Source: Gordonia terrae
GTDB lineage: Bacteria; Actinomycetota; Actinomycetes; Mycobacteriales; Mycobacteriaceae
Length of the DNA stretch: 64,000 bases
Direction: 5' to 3'
Assembly: GCF_001698225.1 (NCBI RefSeq)
Contig: NZ_CP016594.1
Location: 3,596,001-3,660,000 of the forward strand
Below are positions 44,401 through 52,370 of the stretch, piece by piece (within the stretch, counting starts at the first letter, position 1; every line of letters begins with the position of its first letter). Below the pieces are notes generated by a model, which was not told the origin of the DNA, searched no databases, and saw only the letters and a program-made list of their open reading frames with translations. A program made the position numbers and the translations under genes.

Positions 44401-45390
44401 CTACGGGCGGATCGGTCGCAGGAACTCGGCGACGGCCCAGCCGCCGACGCCTTCGGCGAGATCGACGGTCATCTGCCCCATCCGCACCGCGCGGTCCTCG
44501 GTGCGCTGGGTGACCGGGACGAAGTGGCGGATCGTCCCGTCGACCACGATCGTCGGCAACCCCTCTGCCTGGACGACGCCGACGTGGCGCCCTGAGTAGG
44601 TGGATTCGCCGGCGTAATCGGTGAGGACGCGGTAGTCGGTGATCGGGTGGGCGACTCCGTCGGTGGTCAGCACGGCCCCAGCCGACACCCTGATCCCTGA
44701 CTTCTCGTATTCGCCGTAGGCACTGAATGCGGTCCCGTCGGCGAGCCAGCCGGCCACCCATTCCCCGGTGTAGGAATCCCATTCACGCGGACCCCACGAA
44801 TGGTCCCGAAACGACGTCACCTTCTCGAGCACCCAGGTCCGCGTCCCGACCCGGATGGTCCCCGAGAGATGACCGAACTGCTCGTAATGGTCGCTGGCGA
44901 AGGTCGACTCGCCGGGCGTGCAGTCGCCGCCACCGTCGCTGTTGATCACGAACATCGGACTCGATGCCTCGTAGGTGAGCGAGATCTCGCAGTCCTCGGC
45001 GGGCGCGTTCTTGAGAGCGATTCGTCCGTTCTCTGCCATCAGGGACGGATGCGTCACGCGCGCAACCGAGTTGCGGTAGGTGATCGTCGCCTTTCGAGTG
45101 GGCTCGGTGAACACGATCTCGAGGCCTTGACCGGCGAACCCGTCGTTGGTGTCCCGGGGTGTCCGACCCGCACGAAATGCGATCGCGCCGCCCGGCAGCG
45201 TCAGTTGCACCGAAGTCTCGCTGTAGCCGAGATTCGGACGGTTGCCGATGCGCACGAGACCGCCCAATTGCGAGACGGGGTCGACGAAGTTGAAGTAGAC
45301 GCTTTCGTTGAAGTTGTGGACGTCGGCGGGGTCGTGCGTCCCTTCGGCGTCGGCGCCGTACTTGCACACGGTGAACGGCTGGTTGGTCAT
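44401..45390 (-). CDS. Protein of unknown function with lipocalin/CrtC-like C-terminal half
   Basis: 329 residues with no catalytic motif I recognise. The beta-rich sequence includes DHSWGPREWDSYTGEW, reminiscent of the HSWG-x-R motif of carotenoid hydratase (CrtC)-like and DUF7064/7065-type proteins found in catabolic clusters of actinobacteria and sphingomonads; this link is from memory. The N-terminal half (NFNESVYFNFVDP, GGLVRIGNRPNLGYSE) is a separate beta domain. No signal peptide. It lies 11 bases before the ligase start in the same direction, so it shares that operon. A substrate-binding or hydratase role is possible. Confidence 0.7.
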   Translation of the reverse strand: MTNQPFTVCKYGADAEGTHDPADVHNFNESVYFNFVDPVSQLGGLVRIGNRPNLGYSETSVQLTLPGGAIAFRAGRTPRDTNDGFAGQGLEIVFTEPTRKATITYRNSVARVTHPSLMAENGRIALKNAPAEDCEISLTYEASSPMFVINSDGGGDCTPGESTFASDHYEQFGHLSGTIRVGTRTWVLEKVTSFRDHSWGPREWDSYTGEWVAGWLADGTAFSAYGEYEKSGIRVSAGAVLTTDGVAHPITDYRVLTDYAGESTYSGRHVGVVQAEGLPTIVVDGTIRHFVPVTQRTEDRAVRMGQMTVDLAEGVGGWAVAEFLRPIRP

Positions 45391-45417
45391 TGTGCTCCTC
45401 TGTCTGCGGCGATCAGC

Positions 45418-46287
45418 TCAGAAACGCTGCGCCGGCGAAGGATCGAGTGGGGGGAAGACAGCAGGTCGGCGCTCCAGAAAGGACATGACGCCCTCCCGAG
45501 CATCATCGGAGTCGACTCGACCGGCGTAGATTCGGGACTCCTGGGCCGCAGCCGGACCCGGGTGGGAGTGGAGCCACGCGCTCGAGAGCAACCTCTTGGA
45601 CAATGCCACGGACGTAGGCGAGGTGTCCCGGGCGAACAATCGCGCGTACTCATGGGCGACCGACATCACCTGATCGGCTGGGACCACCTTCGTGAGGAAG
45701 CCCGCTTCGTAAGCCTCAGCTGCATCGAAGACTCGGCCCGTCAGCAACCAATCGGCAGCACGACCCAACCCGACCAGTCGCGGGAGGAACCAGGACGACG
45801 CACCTTCGGGGACGACACCCCGCTGAGTGAACACGAACCCGAACCGGGCGTTCTCACTCGCGATGCGGATGTCCATCGCTGCGGCGATCGTCGCCCCGCC
45901 GCCGATGGCATGCCCGTTCAACGCTGCGATGACCGGCTTGCACATCGAGAACAACCGCTCGCTGATCCGGCCCGCCGGCTCACGGTAACCCGTCGGGGTG
46001 TGACCGTCGACGTCCTCGACCAGCGCTCGCGACAGCGTCTCGGGCCCGTCGAGATCGGCTCCCACGGAGAAGGATTCGCCGGCTCCGGTGACGATCACCG
46101 CGCGGACATCAGGATCGCGGTCGGCACGATCCAAGGCATGGAGGGCATCCACGAGCATCTGGACCCGCATGCCGTTGCGGCGCTGCGGAGCATCGAGTGT
46201 GATGACGGCGACGCCATCCGCGATCTCGTAATCCACCTCGTCGTACGATCTGTTCACAGCGCGTTGTGCTGCAGACGAACCCGTCAC
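45418..46287 (-). CDS. Enoyl-CoA hydratase/isomerase
   Basis: 289-residue crotonase-fold protein. The oxyanion-hole segments are FSVGADLDG and NGHAIGGGATIAAAMD; the catalytic Glu is in RGVVPEGASSWFLPRLVG, the second Glu position of hydratases. The first Glu of canonical two-Glu hydratases is replaced by a small residue (GGGATIA), so isomerase or hydrolase chemistry is possible. GTG 46287 overlaps the stop of the preceding SDR. Confidence 0.88.
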   Translation of the reverse strand: MTGSSAAQRAVNRSYDEVDYEIADGVAVITLDAPQRRNGMRVQMLVDALHALDRADRDPDVRAVIVTGAGESFSVGADLDGPETLSRALVEDVDGHTPTGYREPAGRISERLFSMCKPVIAALNGHAIGGGATIAAAMDIRIASENARFGFVFTQRGVVPEGASSWFLPRLVGLGRAADWLLTGRVFDAAEAYEAGFLTKVVPADQVMSVAHEYARLFARDTSPTSVALSKRLLSSAWLHSHPGPAAAQESRIYAGRVDSDDAREGVMSFLERRPAVFPPLDPSPAQRF

Positions 46288-47108
46288 AGCCCGCCACCGC
46301 AGACCAGGACCTGTCCGGTGATGTAACTCGACTCCGGGCTGCACAACAGATAGACGGCCCCGGCCGCCTCCTCGACCGTTCCGGCACGTCCGAGGGCGAT
46401 CCCCTTCGTCGCCGCTTCCATCACCGCCGGATCCATCCCGACCCTGATGTCGCGGTCCTCGACCTTGATCGTCTTCGCCTCAGTGGTCACCGACGTCAGA
46501 CGCGTGCTGATCACGCCGTAGGCCACCGCGTTGGAGGTCACGTTGTAGCGTCCCCACTCCTTGGCGATGGTCTTGGTGAGGCCGACCATTCCGGCTTTGG
46601 CCGACGAATAGTTCGCCTGGCCGGGGTTGCCGAGCAGACCCGAGGTCGAGGAGATGTTGACGACCTTGCGGCAGGGAACCGAACCCTGCTCGCGCTCCCG
46701 TTTGACCGCTGCGCTGATGACCGGTTGAGCGGCGCGCAGGATTCGGAACGGCGCGGTCAGATGCACATCGAGGATGTCGGCCCACTGCTTGTCGGTCATC
46801 TTCTGGATCACACTGTCCCAGGTGTAGCCGGCGTTGTTCACGATGATGTCGACACCGCCGAAGTTGTCCACCGCGGTCGTCACGAAACGGTCGGCGAATT
46901 CGGGGTCGGTGACGCTGCCGATGCAGGCGACCGCCTGCCCTCCTGCTGACTCGATCTCGGCCACAACCTCTTTCGCCGGCTCTGGATCGAGGTCGTTGAC
47001 CACCACCCGAGCTCCCTCGGAAGCGAGCTTCACGGCAACCGCACGGCCGATTCCTCGGCCCGAACCCGATACCAGCGCGACTTTGTCCTGCAGTTTCTGC
47101 ACGCTCAC
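46284..47108 (-). CDS. Short-chain dehydrogenase (3-hydroxyacyl-CoA dehydrogenase-like)
   Basis: 274-residue SDR with intact motifs: SGSGRGIGRA, NNAGYTWD, Ser in NISSTSGLLG, Tyr-x3-Lys in NYSSAKAG. VVNDLDPEP after strand 2 (Asp) favours NAD(H). Resembles FabG-like and steroid or acyl-CoA dehydrogenases in catabolic clusters. GTG 47108 follows GGGAGG. First gene left of a 226-base divergent promoter opposite the thiolase gene. Likely performs the 3-hydroxyacyl-CoA oxidation step next to the hydratase. Confidence 0.88.
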   Translation of the reverse strand: MSVQKLQDKVALVSGSGRGIGRAVAVKLASEGARVVVNDLDPEPAKEVVAEIESAGGQAVACIGSVTDPEFADRFVTTAVDNFGGVDIIVNNAGYTWDSVIQKMTDKQWADILDVHLTAPFRILRAAQPVISAAVKREREQGSVPCRKVVNISSTSGLLGNPGQANYSSAKAGMVGLTKTIAKEWGRYNVTSNAVAYGVISTRLTSVTTEAKTIKVEDRDIRVGMDPAVMEAATKGIALGRAGTVEEAAGAVYLLCSPESSYITGQVLVCGGGL

Positions 47109-47289
47109 GTGCTGCCTCCCAAGGCGTCTCGGCGTTCGTGGGGTCCGCGCGATTGCCGCGCCGCCCCACCGGTGTGGAATCTTGTGATCGTAGTCACTGG
47201 GGTGAATGCTAACTTCGGCCTATATGAAGAGTCAATAGCCCACTGACTGGTGAAATGAGCGTGTTGTTAGTGACGACTTTATGTGATTT

Positions 47290-47301
47290 GGTGATGTCAC
47301 C
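47290..47301. promoter_or_regulatory. Candidate operator: GGTGATGTCACC
   Basis: Perfect 5-bp-arm palindrome (GGTGA-TG-TCACC) 34 bases before the thiolase ATG, in the 226-base divergent region 47109-47334. The region also has AT-rich stretches (GTGTTGTTAGTGACG, CTTTATGTGATTTG) with promoter character. The nearest regulator is the double TetR protein in the same operon, which could bind here. Confidence 0.35.
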
Positions 47302-47334
47302 AGCCTCGAGAACACACCGAACGAAAGATGGACC

Positions 47335-48519
47335 ATGACGAATGTCTGCATCAGCGGTGTAGGGATAATGCCCTTCACCAAGCCGGGCAAGAGCCAGACC
47401 TATGACCAGATGGGCGCAACCGCCGCGCGCGCGGCGCTCGCCGACGCGGGACTGGACTACTCCGACGTGCAACAGGCCTATGTGGGCTATGTCTACGGCG
47501 ATTCGACATCCGGGCAGAACGCGCTGTACGAGATCGGCATGAGCGGCATCCCGGTCGTCAACGTCAACAACAACTGCTCGACCGGTTCGAGCGCCCTGTG
47601 GTTGGCTCGCCAGGCCGTCGCCGCCGGCACCGCCGACTGCGTGCTCGCTCTGGGGTTCGAGCAGATGCAGCCCGGAGCGCTGGTCAACGCCTACGGCGAT
47701 CGCCCCAGCCCCACCGAGCGTGGCGAGAAGATCGCGCAGTCGCGGCCCGACGGCGACGCGCCCGCACCCATGGCTGCCAAGATGTTCGGTGGCGCAGGCA
47801 TCGAGTACATGGACCGTCACGGAGTCACGGCAGAGGTCTTCGGCCGTGTCTCGGTGAAGGCACGGACCCACGCCGGCCGGAATCCGCTGGCGGTGTTCCG
47901 CGATCCGATCGACCTCGACACTGTGATGACGTCGAAGCAGATCTGGGGACCCTTGACCCTGCTGATGTGCTGCCCGCCGACCAACGGCGCAGCCGCAGCC
48001 ATCGTCTGCAGCGAGGAGTTCGCCCGCGCCCGGGGCATCGACGCCAGCGTCCGCCTCCGCGCGCAATCGATGGTGACCGACGTCCCCGGGACCTTCGACA
48101 CCACCGACATGATGCGTGTAGCCGGCTACGACATGACCGCCAAAGCTGCGGCCGAAGTCTACGAGCTGTCCGGCGTCGATCCGCTCGACATCCCCGTCGT
48201 CGAACTGCACGACTGCTTCTCCACCAATGAGGTCATCACCTACGAAGGTCTCGGACTCACCCCAGAGGGCACCGCGGAGAAGTTCGTCCTCGACGGCGAC
48301 AACACCTACGGCGGTCGCGTCGTGACCAACCCGTCCGGCGGCCTGTTGTCCAAGGGGCATCCACTCGGAGCCACGGGCCTCGCCCAGTGCGCCGAGTTGG
48401 TGTGGCAGTTGCGCGGCCAGGCCGGCGATCGCCAGGTCGAGGGCGCTCGTCTCGCCCTGCAGCACAATCTCGGACTGGGCGGTGCATGCGTCGTGAGTCT
48501 GTACGAGAAGGTGTCATGA
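47335..48519 (+). CDS. Thiolase / lipid-transfer-protein-type (SCP-x) acyltransferase
   Basis: 394-residue thiolase-fold protein of the SCP2/Ltp branch. Nucleophile Cys81 lies in NNNCSTGSSALW; HDCFSTNE and SKGHPLGATG are the other active-site loops. Ltp members in actinobacterial steroid and cholate clusters act as thiolases or, with MaoC-like DUF35 partners, as retro-aldolases. No DUF35 partner is present. The ATG follows GAAAGATGG. Overlaps the first MaoC gene by ATGA, forming one operon with both MaoC genes, the TetR and an SDR. Confidence 0.88.
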   Translation: MTNVCISGVGIMPFTKPGKSQTYDQMGATAARAALADAGLDYSDVQQAYVGYVYGDSTSGQNALYEIGMSGIPVVNVNNNCSTGSSALWLARQAVAAGTADCVLALGFEQMQPGALVNAYGDRPSPTERGEKIAQSRPDGDAPAPMAAKMFGGAGIEYMDRHGVTAEVFGRVSVKARTHAGRNPLAVFRDPIDLDTVMTSKQIWGPLTLLMCCPPTNGAAAAIVCSEEFARARGIDASVRLRAQSMVTDVPGTFDTTDMMRVAGYDMTAKAAAEVYELSGVDPLDIPVVELHDCFSTNEVITYEGLGLTPEGTAEKFVLDGDNTYGGRVVTNPSGGLLSKGHPLGATGLAQCAELVWQLRGQAGDRQVEGARLALQHNLGLGGACVVSLYEKVS

Positions 48520-48974
48520 TGCCTCTCGACCGAGCGATTCTCGACGTCGAGTCCCCTACCGTCGTCGCCGACATAGAACGCGGCCGTATCCGCCAGTTCG
48601 CCACCGCCATCGGCGAATGCGATCCGATCCATCACGACCGTGACGCCGCGGTCGCCGCCGGCCATCCCGACGTCCTCGCGCCGCCGACCTTCCTCTTCGG
48701 TCTCGAGCTGGAGAACTCCGACGTATTCGGCGACCTCGCGGCACACGGGGTCGACCTGGGTACGGTTCTCCACGGCGAACAGCGGTTCAGATACTTCGCC
48801 GACGTGCACGCAGGCGACACCGTCGGCTTCGCCACCCGTTACGTCGACGCCTACTCGAAAGCCGGGGGCGCCCTGGACTTCCTGGTGCGACGTACGACGG
48901 TGAGCCGCGGCGACGAGGTGGTCGCAGAACTCGAGAGCGTCAGCGTGATCAGAAATCCACAGGAACCGACATGA
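48516..48974 (+). CDS. MaoC-like N-terminal dehydratase-domain protein (FAS1_DH type)
   Basis: 152 residues with the hot-dog fold lacking the usual hydratase-2 His-Asp motif in the first half: QFATAIGECDPIHHDRDAAVAAGHPD resembles the FAS1 dehydratase-N form. Such halves pair with a catalytic MaoC half to make a heteromeric enoyl-CoA hydratase, as in cholesterol degradation (ChsH1/ChsH2). ATG 48516 overlaps the thiolase stop; the stop overlaps the second MaoC gene (ATGA). Confidence 0.86.
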   Translation: MMPLDRAILDVESPTVVADIERGRIRQFATAIGECDPIHHDRDAAVAAGHPDVLAPPTFLFGLELENSDVFGDLAAHGVDLGTVLHGEQRFRYFADVHAGDTVGFATRYVDAYSKAGGALDFLVRRTTVSRGDEVVAELESVSVIRNPQEPT

Positions 48975-49411
48975 GCGCACCAGCCCCCGGCGACGTGGTC
49001 GCCGAATTGAGACCCGGCGCGGTGACCCGCACCACGCTCGCGCTCTTCGCCGGAGCATCAGGCGATCACAACCCCATCCACATCGACATCGATTCGGCCC
49101 GCGCCTCGGGCATGGACGACGTGTTCGCCCACGGGATGCTGTCCATGGCTTACCTGGGACGCCTGTTGACCCAGCGCTTTCCGCAGAGCAGTATCCGGGA
49201 GCTGTCGACGCGATTCACCGCGATCACACCGGTCCTCGCCGAGCCGGTCCTCACCGCCACCGTGAAAGAGCTGGTGAGCGTCGACGACGAGCAGCGCGTC
49301 GTGCTCGATCTCGACGTCCGGCTGGCGGATGGCACCCGAACGCTTGCCGGCACCGCCGTCGTGGCTTGGTCCGGTCCTGATCGGGACGCGAATGCGACAC
49401 TTGCTCCATGA
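48971..49411 (+). CDS. MaoC-like enoyl-CoA hydratase
   Basis: 146 residues with the hydratase-2 motif intact: FAGASGDHNPIHID (catalytic Asp and His), then FAHGMLSMAYLG. Together with the preceding half it should hydrate an enoyl-CoA. Overlaps both neighbours by ATGA. The small size and tight coupling support a heterodimer. Confidence 0.9.
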   Translation: MSAPAPGDVVAELRPGAVTRTTLALFAGASGDHNPIHIDIDSARASGMDDVFAHGMLSMAYLGRLLTQRFPQSSIRELSTRFTAITPVLAEPVLTATVKELVSVDDEQRVVLDLDVRLADGTRTLAGTAVVAWSGPDRDANATLAP

Positions 49412-50625
49412 CCGACACCACCCACGTCGCGCCCACCTCCCTCACCCGGGGTGAACATCGAGCCGAACAGATCGTGCGAGCCGCGACCCTACTGTTCCAG
49501 GATCTGGGATATCAGAACGTCAGCATCGACCAGATCGGCTCGGCGGTCGGCCTCACCGGCCCGGCCATGTACCGGCATTTCAAAGGGAAGTACGCAATCC
49601 TGGTGCAGGCGTTGCGCAGCCAGGTCGCCCTGGTCGAAAACCTGACCGACCGGGCGGATCGACAAGGCACGACCCCGCAGGAGCGTCTCGATCTGTTTCT
49701 CGACGGCCTTTCCGACATCACCGCCAACGGCGACGAAGCCACCCTGTGGCGTCGAGAACAGCGACACCTGCGCGACGCCGATCGGGCCGAGTTCGAGGAC
49801 GACTTCCGCAAGAACCGCGACCGCATCGCATCGAAGATCGCCGCAGTCAGACCGGAGACCCGCAAGCAGGACCGAGAATTGCTCGGGTTCGCGGTGTTGA
49901 CCATGTACTCCAACACCCCCAGTGTTCGAGGCAATCTGACGCCCGAACGCCTGATCAGCGTCCAGCAGGCGATCGCTCGAGAAATCATCAACTGCCGACT
50001 CCCCGCTGTCGACACCGACGTCGTCACGGCCCCCACGCCGGCACTTCGTCGGCCCGCCGGTCGCCGGGAGCGAATCCTCACGGCCTCGACCGCCTTGTTC
50101 GACGAGCGAGGCTTCTACGACGTGCGTATCGATGACATCGCGAAGGCGTCGGAGATGTCGGTGGCGACTCTGTATCAGCATGTGACCGGCAAGACCCAGG
50201 TGCTGAGCGCGATCCTGGAGCGTGGTGCCGAAGGTCTGCTCTACGTCACCGCCGAAGCCCTGGCACACGCGACGACGCCGGCGGAAGTTCTCCGGACGCT
50301 CATCGACACCTATGTTCGCCAGGCACTCGGCGTTCATGGACGCATCATGCACATTCTCGCCGCGGACCTTCTCTATCTCTCCGACGACGAACAGCTCCGC
50401 CTGCGCGAAACCCAGCGCGAATACATCGCCGAGTGGATGGAGGCGATCTCCGCGCTGTCCGACGAGGTGACCGGCGACGACGCGCGCGCACTCGCGCAGG
50501 CGGCGATCGCCGTCATCACCGACGTCTGCCAGAACCCCGAACTCAAGTCCCGTCCGGGCCTCGCCGAGCAACTGTCGGCGCTCGCACACGCAATGGTCAT
50601 TCCCAGGGGTCTCGAACCCTCGTGA
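49408..50625 (+). CDS. Double-headed TetR-family regulator (two HTH domains in one chain)
   Basis: 405 residues containing two complete TetR units. HTH1 is about 17-63 (IDQIGSAVGLTGPAMYRHFKGK) and HTH2 about 218-264 (IDDIAKASEMSVATLYQHVTGK); each is followed by its own ligand-type helical domain. The two halves are diverged, so this is an old fusion, not a recent duplication. Typical TetR proteins are ~200 residues and dimerise; this one could act as a pseudodimer. The last 4 bases of the MaoC gene overlap its start. Likely regulates this operon and the divergent one. Confidence 0.88.
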   Translation: MTDTTHVAPTSLTRGEHRAEQIVRAATLLFQDLGYQNVSIDQIGSAVGLTGPAMYRHFKGKYAILVQALRSQVALVENLTDRADRQGTTPQERLDLFLDGLSDITANGDEATLWRREQRHLRDADRAEFEDDFRKNRDRIASKIAAVRPETRKQDRELLGFAVLTMYSNTPSVRGNLTPERLISVQQAIAREIINCRLPAVDTDVVTAPTPALRRPAGRRERILTASTALFDERGFYDVRIDDIAKASEMSVATLYQHVTGKTQVLSAILERGAEGLLYVTAEALAHATTPAEVLRTLIDTYVRQALGVHGRIMHILAADLLYLSDDEQLRLRETQREYIAEWMEAISALSDEVTGDDARALAQAAIAVITDVCQNPELKSRPGLAEQLSALAHAMVIPRGLEPS

Positions 50626-50653
50626 TGTCCCACATTCCGAAGGAACGCACGCC

Positions 50654-51430
50654 ATGTCCTCTTCCGAACCCCGCAGCGCCGTCGTCATAGGAGGTGCCTC
50701 CGGAATCGGAGCCGCGATCGCACGCGCGCTGGCCGCCGACGGAGCGGTGGTCACCGTCGCCGACCGCAATCTCGACCTCGCCGAATCCATTGCCGCCGAG
50801 CTGGGTTCGCCGCATGATGCCGCAGCGGTCGACGTCGTCGACGAAGACTCGGTCCGCGAACTGTTCCACTCCGTTCGAGCGCACCGCGGGCACGTGGACG
50901 TCGTCGTGAACAGCGCCGGACTCAGCGTCGCCGGAGCGGTCACGGACTTGGCCATCGAGAAGTTCCGCCGCGTTGTCGATGTCTGTCTCACCGGAGCGTT
51001 CGCGGTCATCAAGCAGGCGGCGCGGGCAATGGACGACGGCGGGGTCATCATCTCGCTGTCGTCGCTGAACGCGCGGCAGCCGGGAACCGGGATGAGCGCC
51101 TACTGCTCGGCGAAGGCCGGCCTGGCCATGCTCACCCAGGTGGCCGCACTCGAGCTCGCCGAGCGGAAGATCCGCGTCAATGCGATCGCGCCCGGAATCG
51201 TGATGACTCCCCTCACGACACCGTCGATGTCGGTGCCGGGCCTCGAGGAGGACTACCTGGCCAACACCCCGCTGGGGCGGTCGGGAACTCCCGAGGAGGT
51301 CGCCGAAGCCGCCGTCTACATGACGCACGCGTCATGGCTCACCGGAGAGAGCCTCGACCTCAACGGCGGCGCACACCTGGCCCGCTACCCGGATCTGCTG
51401 GGCCACTTCCAGCGCGCCTCGGCCGGGTGA
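50654..51430 (+). CDS. Short-chain dehydrogenase
   Basis: 258-residue SDR with intact IGGASGIGAAIAR cofactor loop, NSAGLSVAG, catalytic Ser in SLSSLNARQ and Tyr-x3-Lys in SAYCSAKAG. Asp in VADRNLD suggests NAD. 28 bases after the TetR gene; last gene of the island's plus-strand operon and convergent with the CDF transporter gene. Substrate unknown. Confidence 0.88.
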   Translation: MSSSEPRSAVVIGGASGIGAAIARALAADGAVVTVADRNLDLAESIAAELGSPHDAAAVDVVDEDSVRELFHSVRAHRGHVDVVVNSAGLSVAGAVTDLAIEKFRRVVDVCLTGAFAVIKQAARAMDDGGVIISLSSLNARQPGTGMSAYCSAKAGLAMLTQVAALELAERKIRVNAIAPGIVMTPLTTPSMSVPGLEEDYLANTPLGRSGTPEEVAEAAVYMTHASWLTGESLDLNGGAHLARYPDLLGHFQRASAG

Positions 51431-51447
51431 CCGACGCCTGACGCCAC

Positions 51448-52362
51448 TCAGTCGAGCCGCCAGTCCTCGTACGCGCGTGGGTCGTTGATCGGTTCGACGT
51501 GCATCGTCACGTTCAGTCCGTCGACCGCGCTGCGCAGTTCGTCCTCGACCCGCTCGGCGAGGTCGTGTGCGCGCTGCACCGACCAGTCGCCGGGCACCAG
51601 CATGTGCATCTGCACGAATCGCTCATGACCCGCCTCGCGCGTGCGGATGTCGTGGAAGTCGATTCGATCGGCGCGGTGCGCGGCGAGGACCCGGTCGATG
51701 GTGGCCCGCTCGTCGTCGGGCAGTGCCGCGTCCATCAGCCCCGCACCGGATCGCCACACCAGCCGGCCGCCCACGACCAGGATGTTGACCGCCACCGCGA
51801 TGGCGATCAGGGGATCGAGCGGCAGCCAGCCCGTGGCGGCCACCAGGAAGACGCCGACGACCACCCCGATGGTCGTCCACACGTCGGTCATGAGGTGTTT
51901 GCCGTCGGCTTCGAGTGTCAGTGACCGATGGCGGCGCCCGGCTCGGATGAGCACCCAGCCGACGACCGCATTGACGGCGGTCGCACCGATCGAGATCGCC
52001 AGTCCGACACCGACTTCCTCGAGCTCCTGCGGATGGAACAGACGGTCGGCGGCCGTGACGATGATGACGACCGCCGCGACGACGATCATCACGCCCTCGA
52101 ACACCGCCGAGAAGTACTCGGCCTTCGTGTGTCCGAAGTTGTGACTCCGGTCGGCAGGCTTCGCCGCCACCCGCAGAGCGACGAAGGCTCCCACCGCCGC
52201 AACGAGATTGACCACCGACTCCAGCGCGTCGGAGAGCAGACCGACCGAACCGGTGATCCGCCACGCGATCAGCTTGAGACCGATCACGACGATCGCGGTC
52301 GCGATGCTCAGTACCGCGAACGCCGACAGATCACGGCGTGGGGTGCGCGTCGTCACGGCCAT
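51448..52362 (-). CDS. Cation diffusion facilitator (CDF) transporter
   Basis: 304 residues, six predicted membrane segments and a ~90-residue cytoplasmic domain. Metal-site residues: Asp45 in LLSDALESVV (second helix) and His-x3-Asp in KHLMTDVWTTIGVV (fifth helix); the C-terminal domain holds HDIRTREAG. Exports Zn, Fe or Co/Mn by proton antiport; the ion is not decided. ATG 52362 is 9 bases after the peptidase stop, so it is cotranscribed with that gene. Marks the right edge of the catabolic island. Confidence 0.9.
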   Translation of the reverse strand: MAVTTRTPRRDLSAFAVLSIATAIVVIGLKLIAWRITGSVGLLSDALESVVNLVAAVGAFVALRVAAKPADRSHNFGHTKAEYFSAVFEGVMIVVAAVVIIVTAADRLFHPQELEEVGVGLAISIGATAVNAVVGWVLIRAGRRHRSLTLEADGKHLMTDVWTTIGVVVGVFLVAATGWLPLDPLIAIAVAVNILVVGGRLVWRSGAGLMDAALPDDERATIDRVLAAHRADRIDFHDIRTREAGHERFVQMHMLVPGDWSVQRAHDLAERVEDELRSAVDGLNVTMHVEPINDPRAYEDWRLD

Positions 52363-52370
52363 GCCCCCGG

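Noticed and set aside
30813..51447. Mobile genetic element carrying the catabolic island
   Set aside because: No transposase, integrase, tRNA end or flanking direct repeat was seen; the island may still be acquired, but the sequence does not show how.
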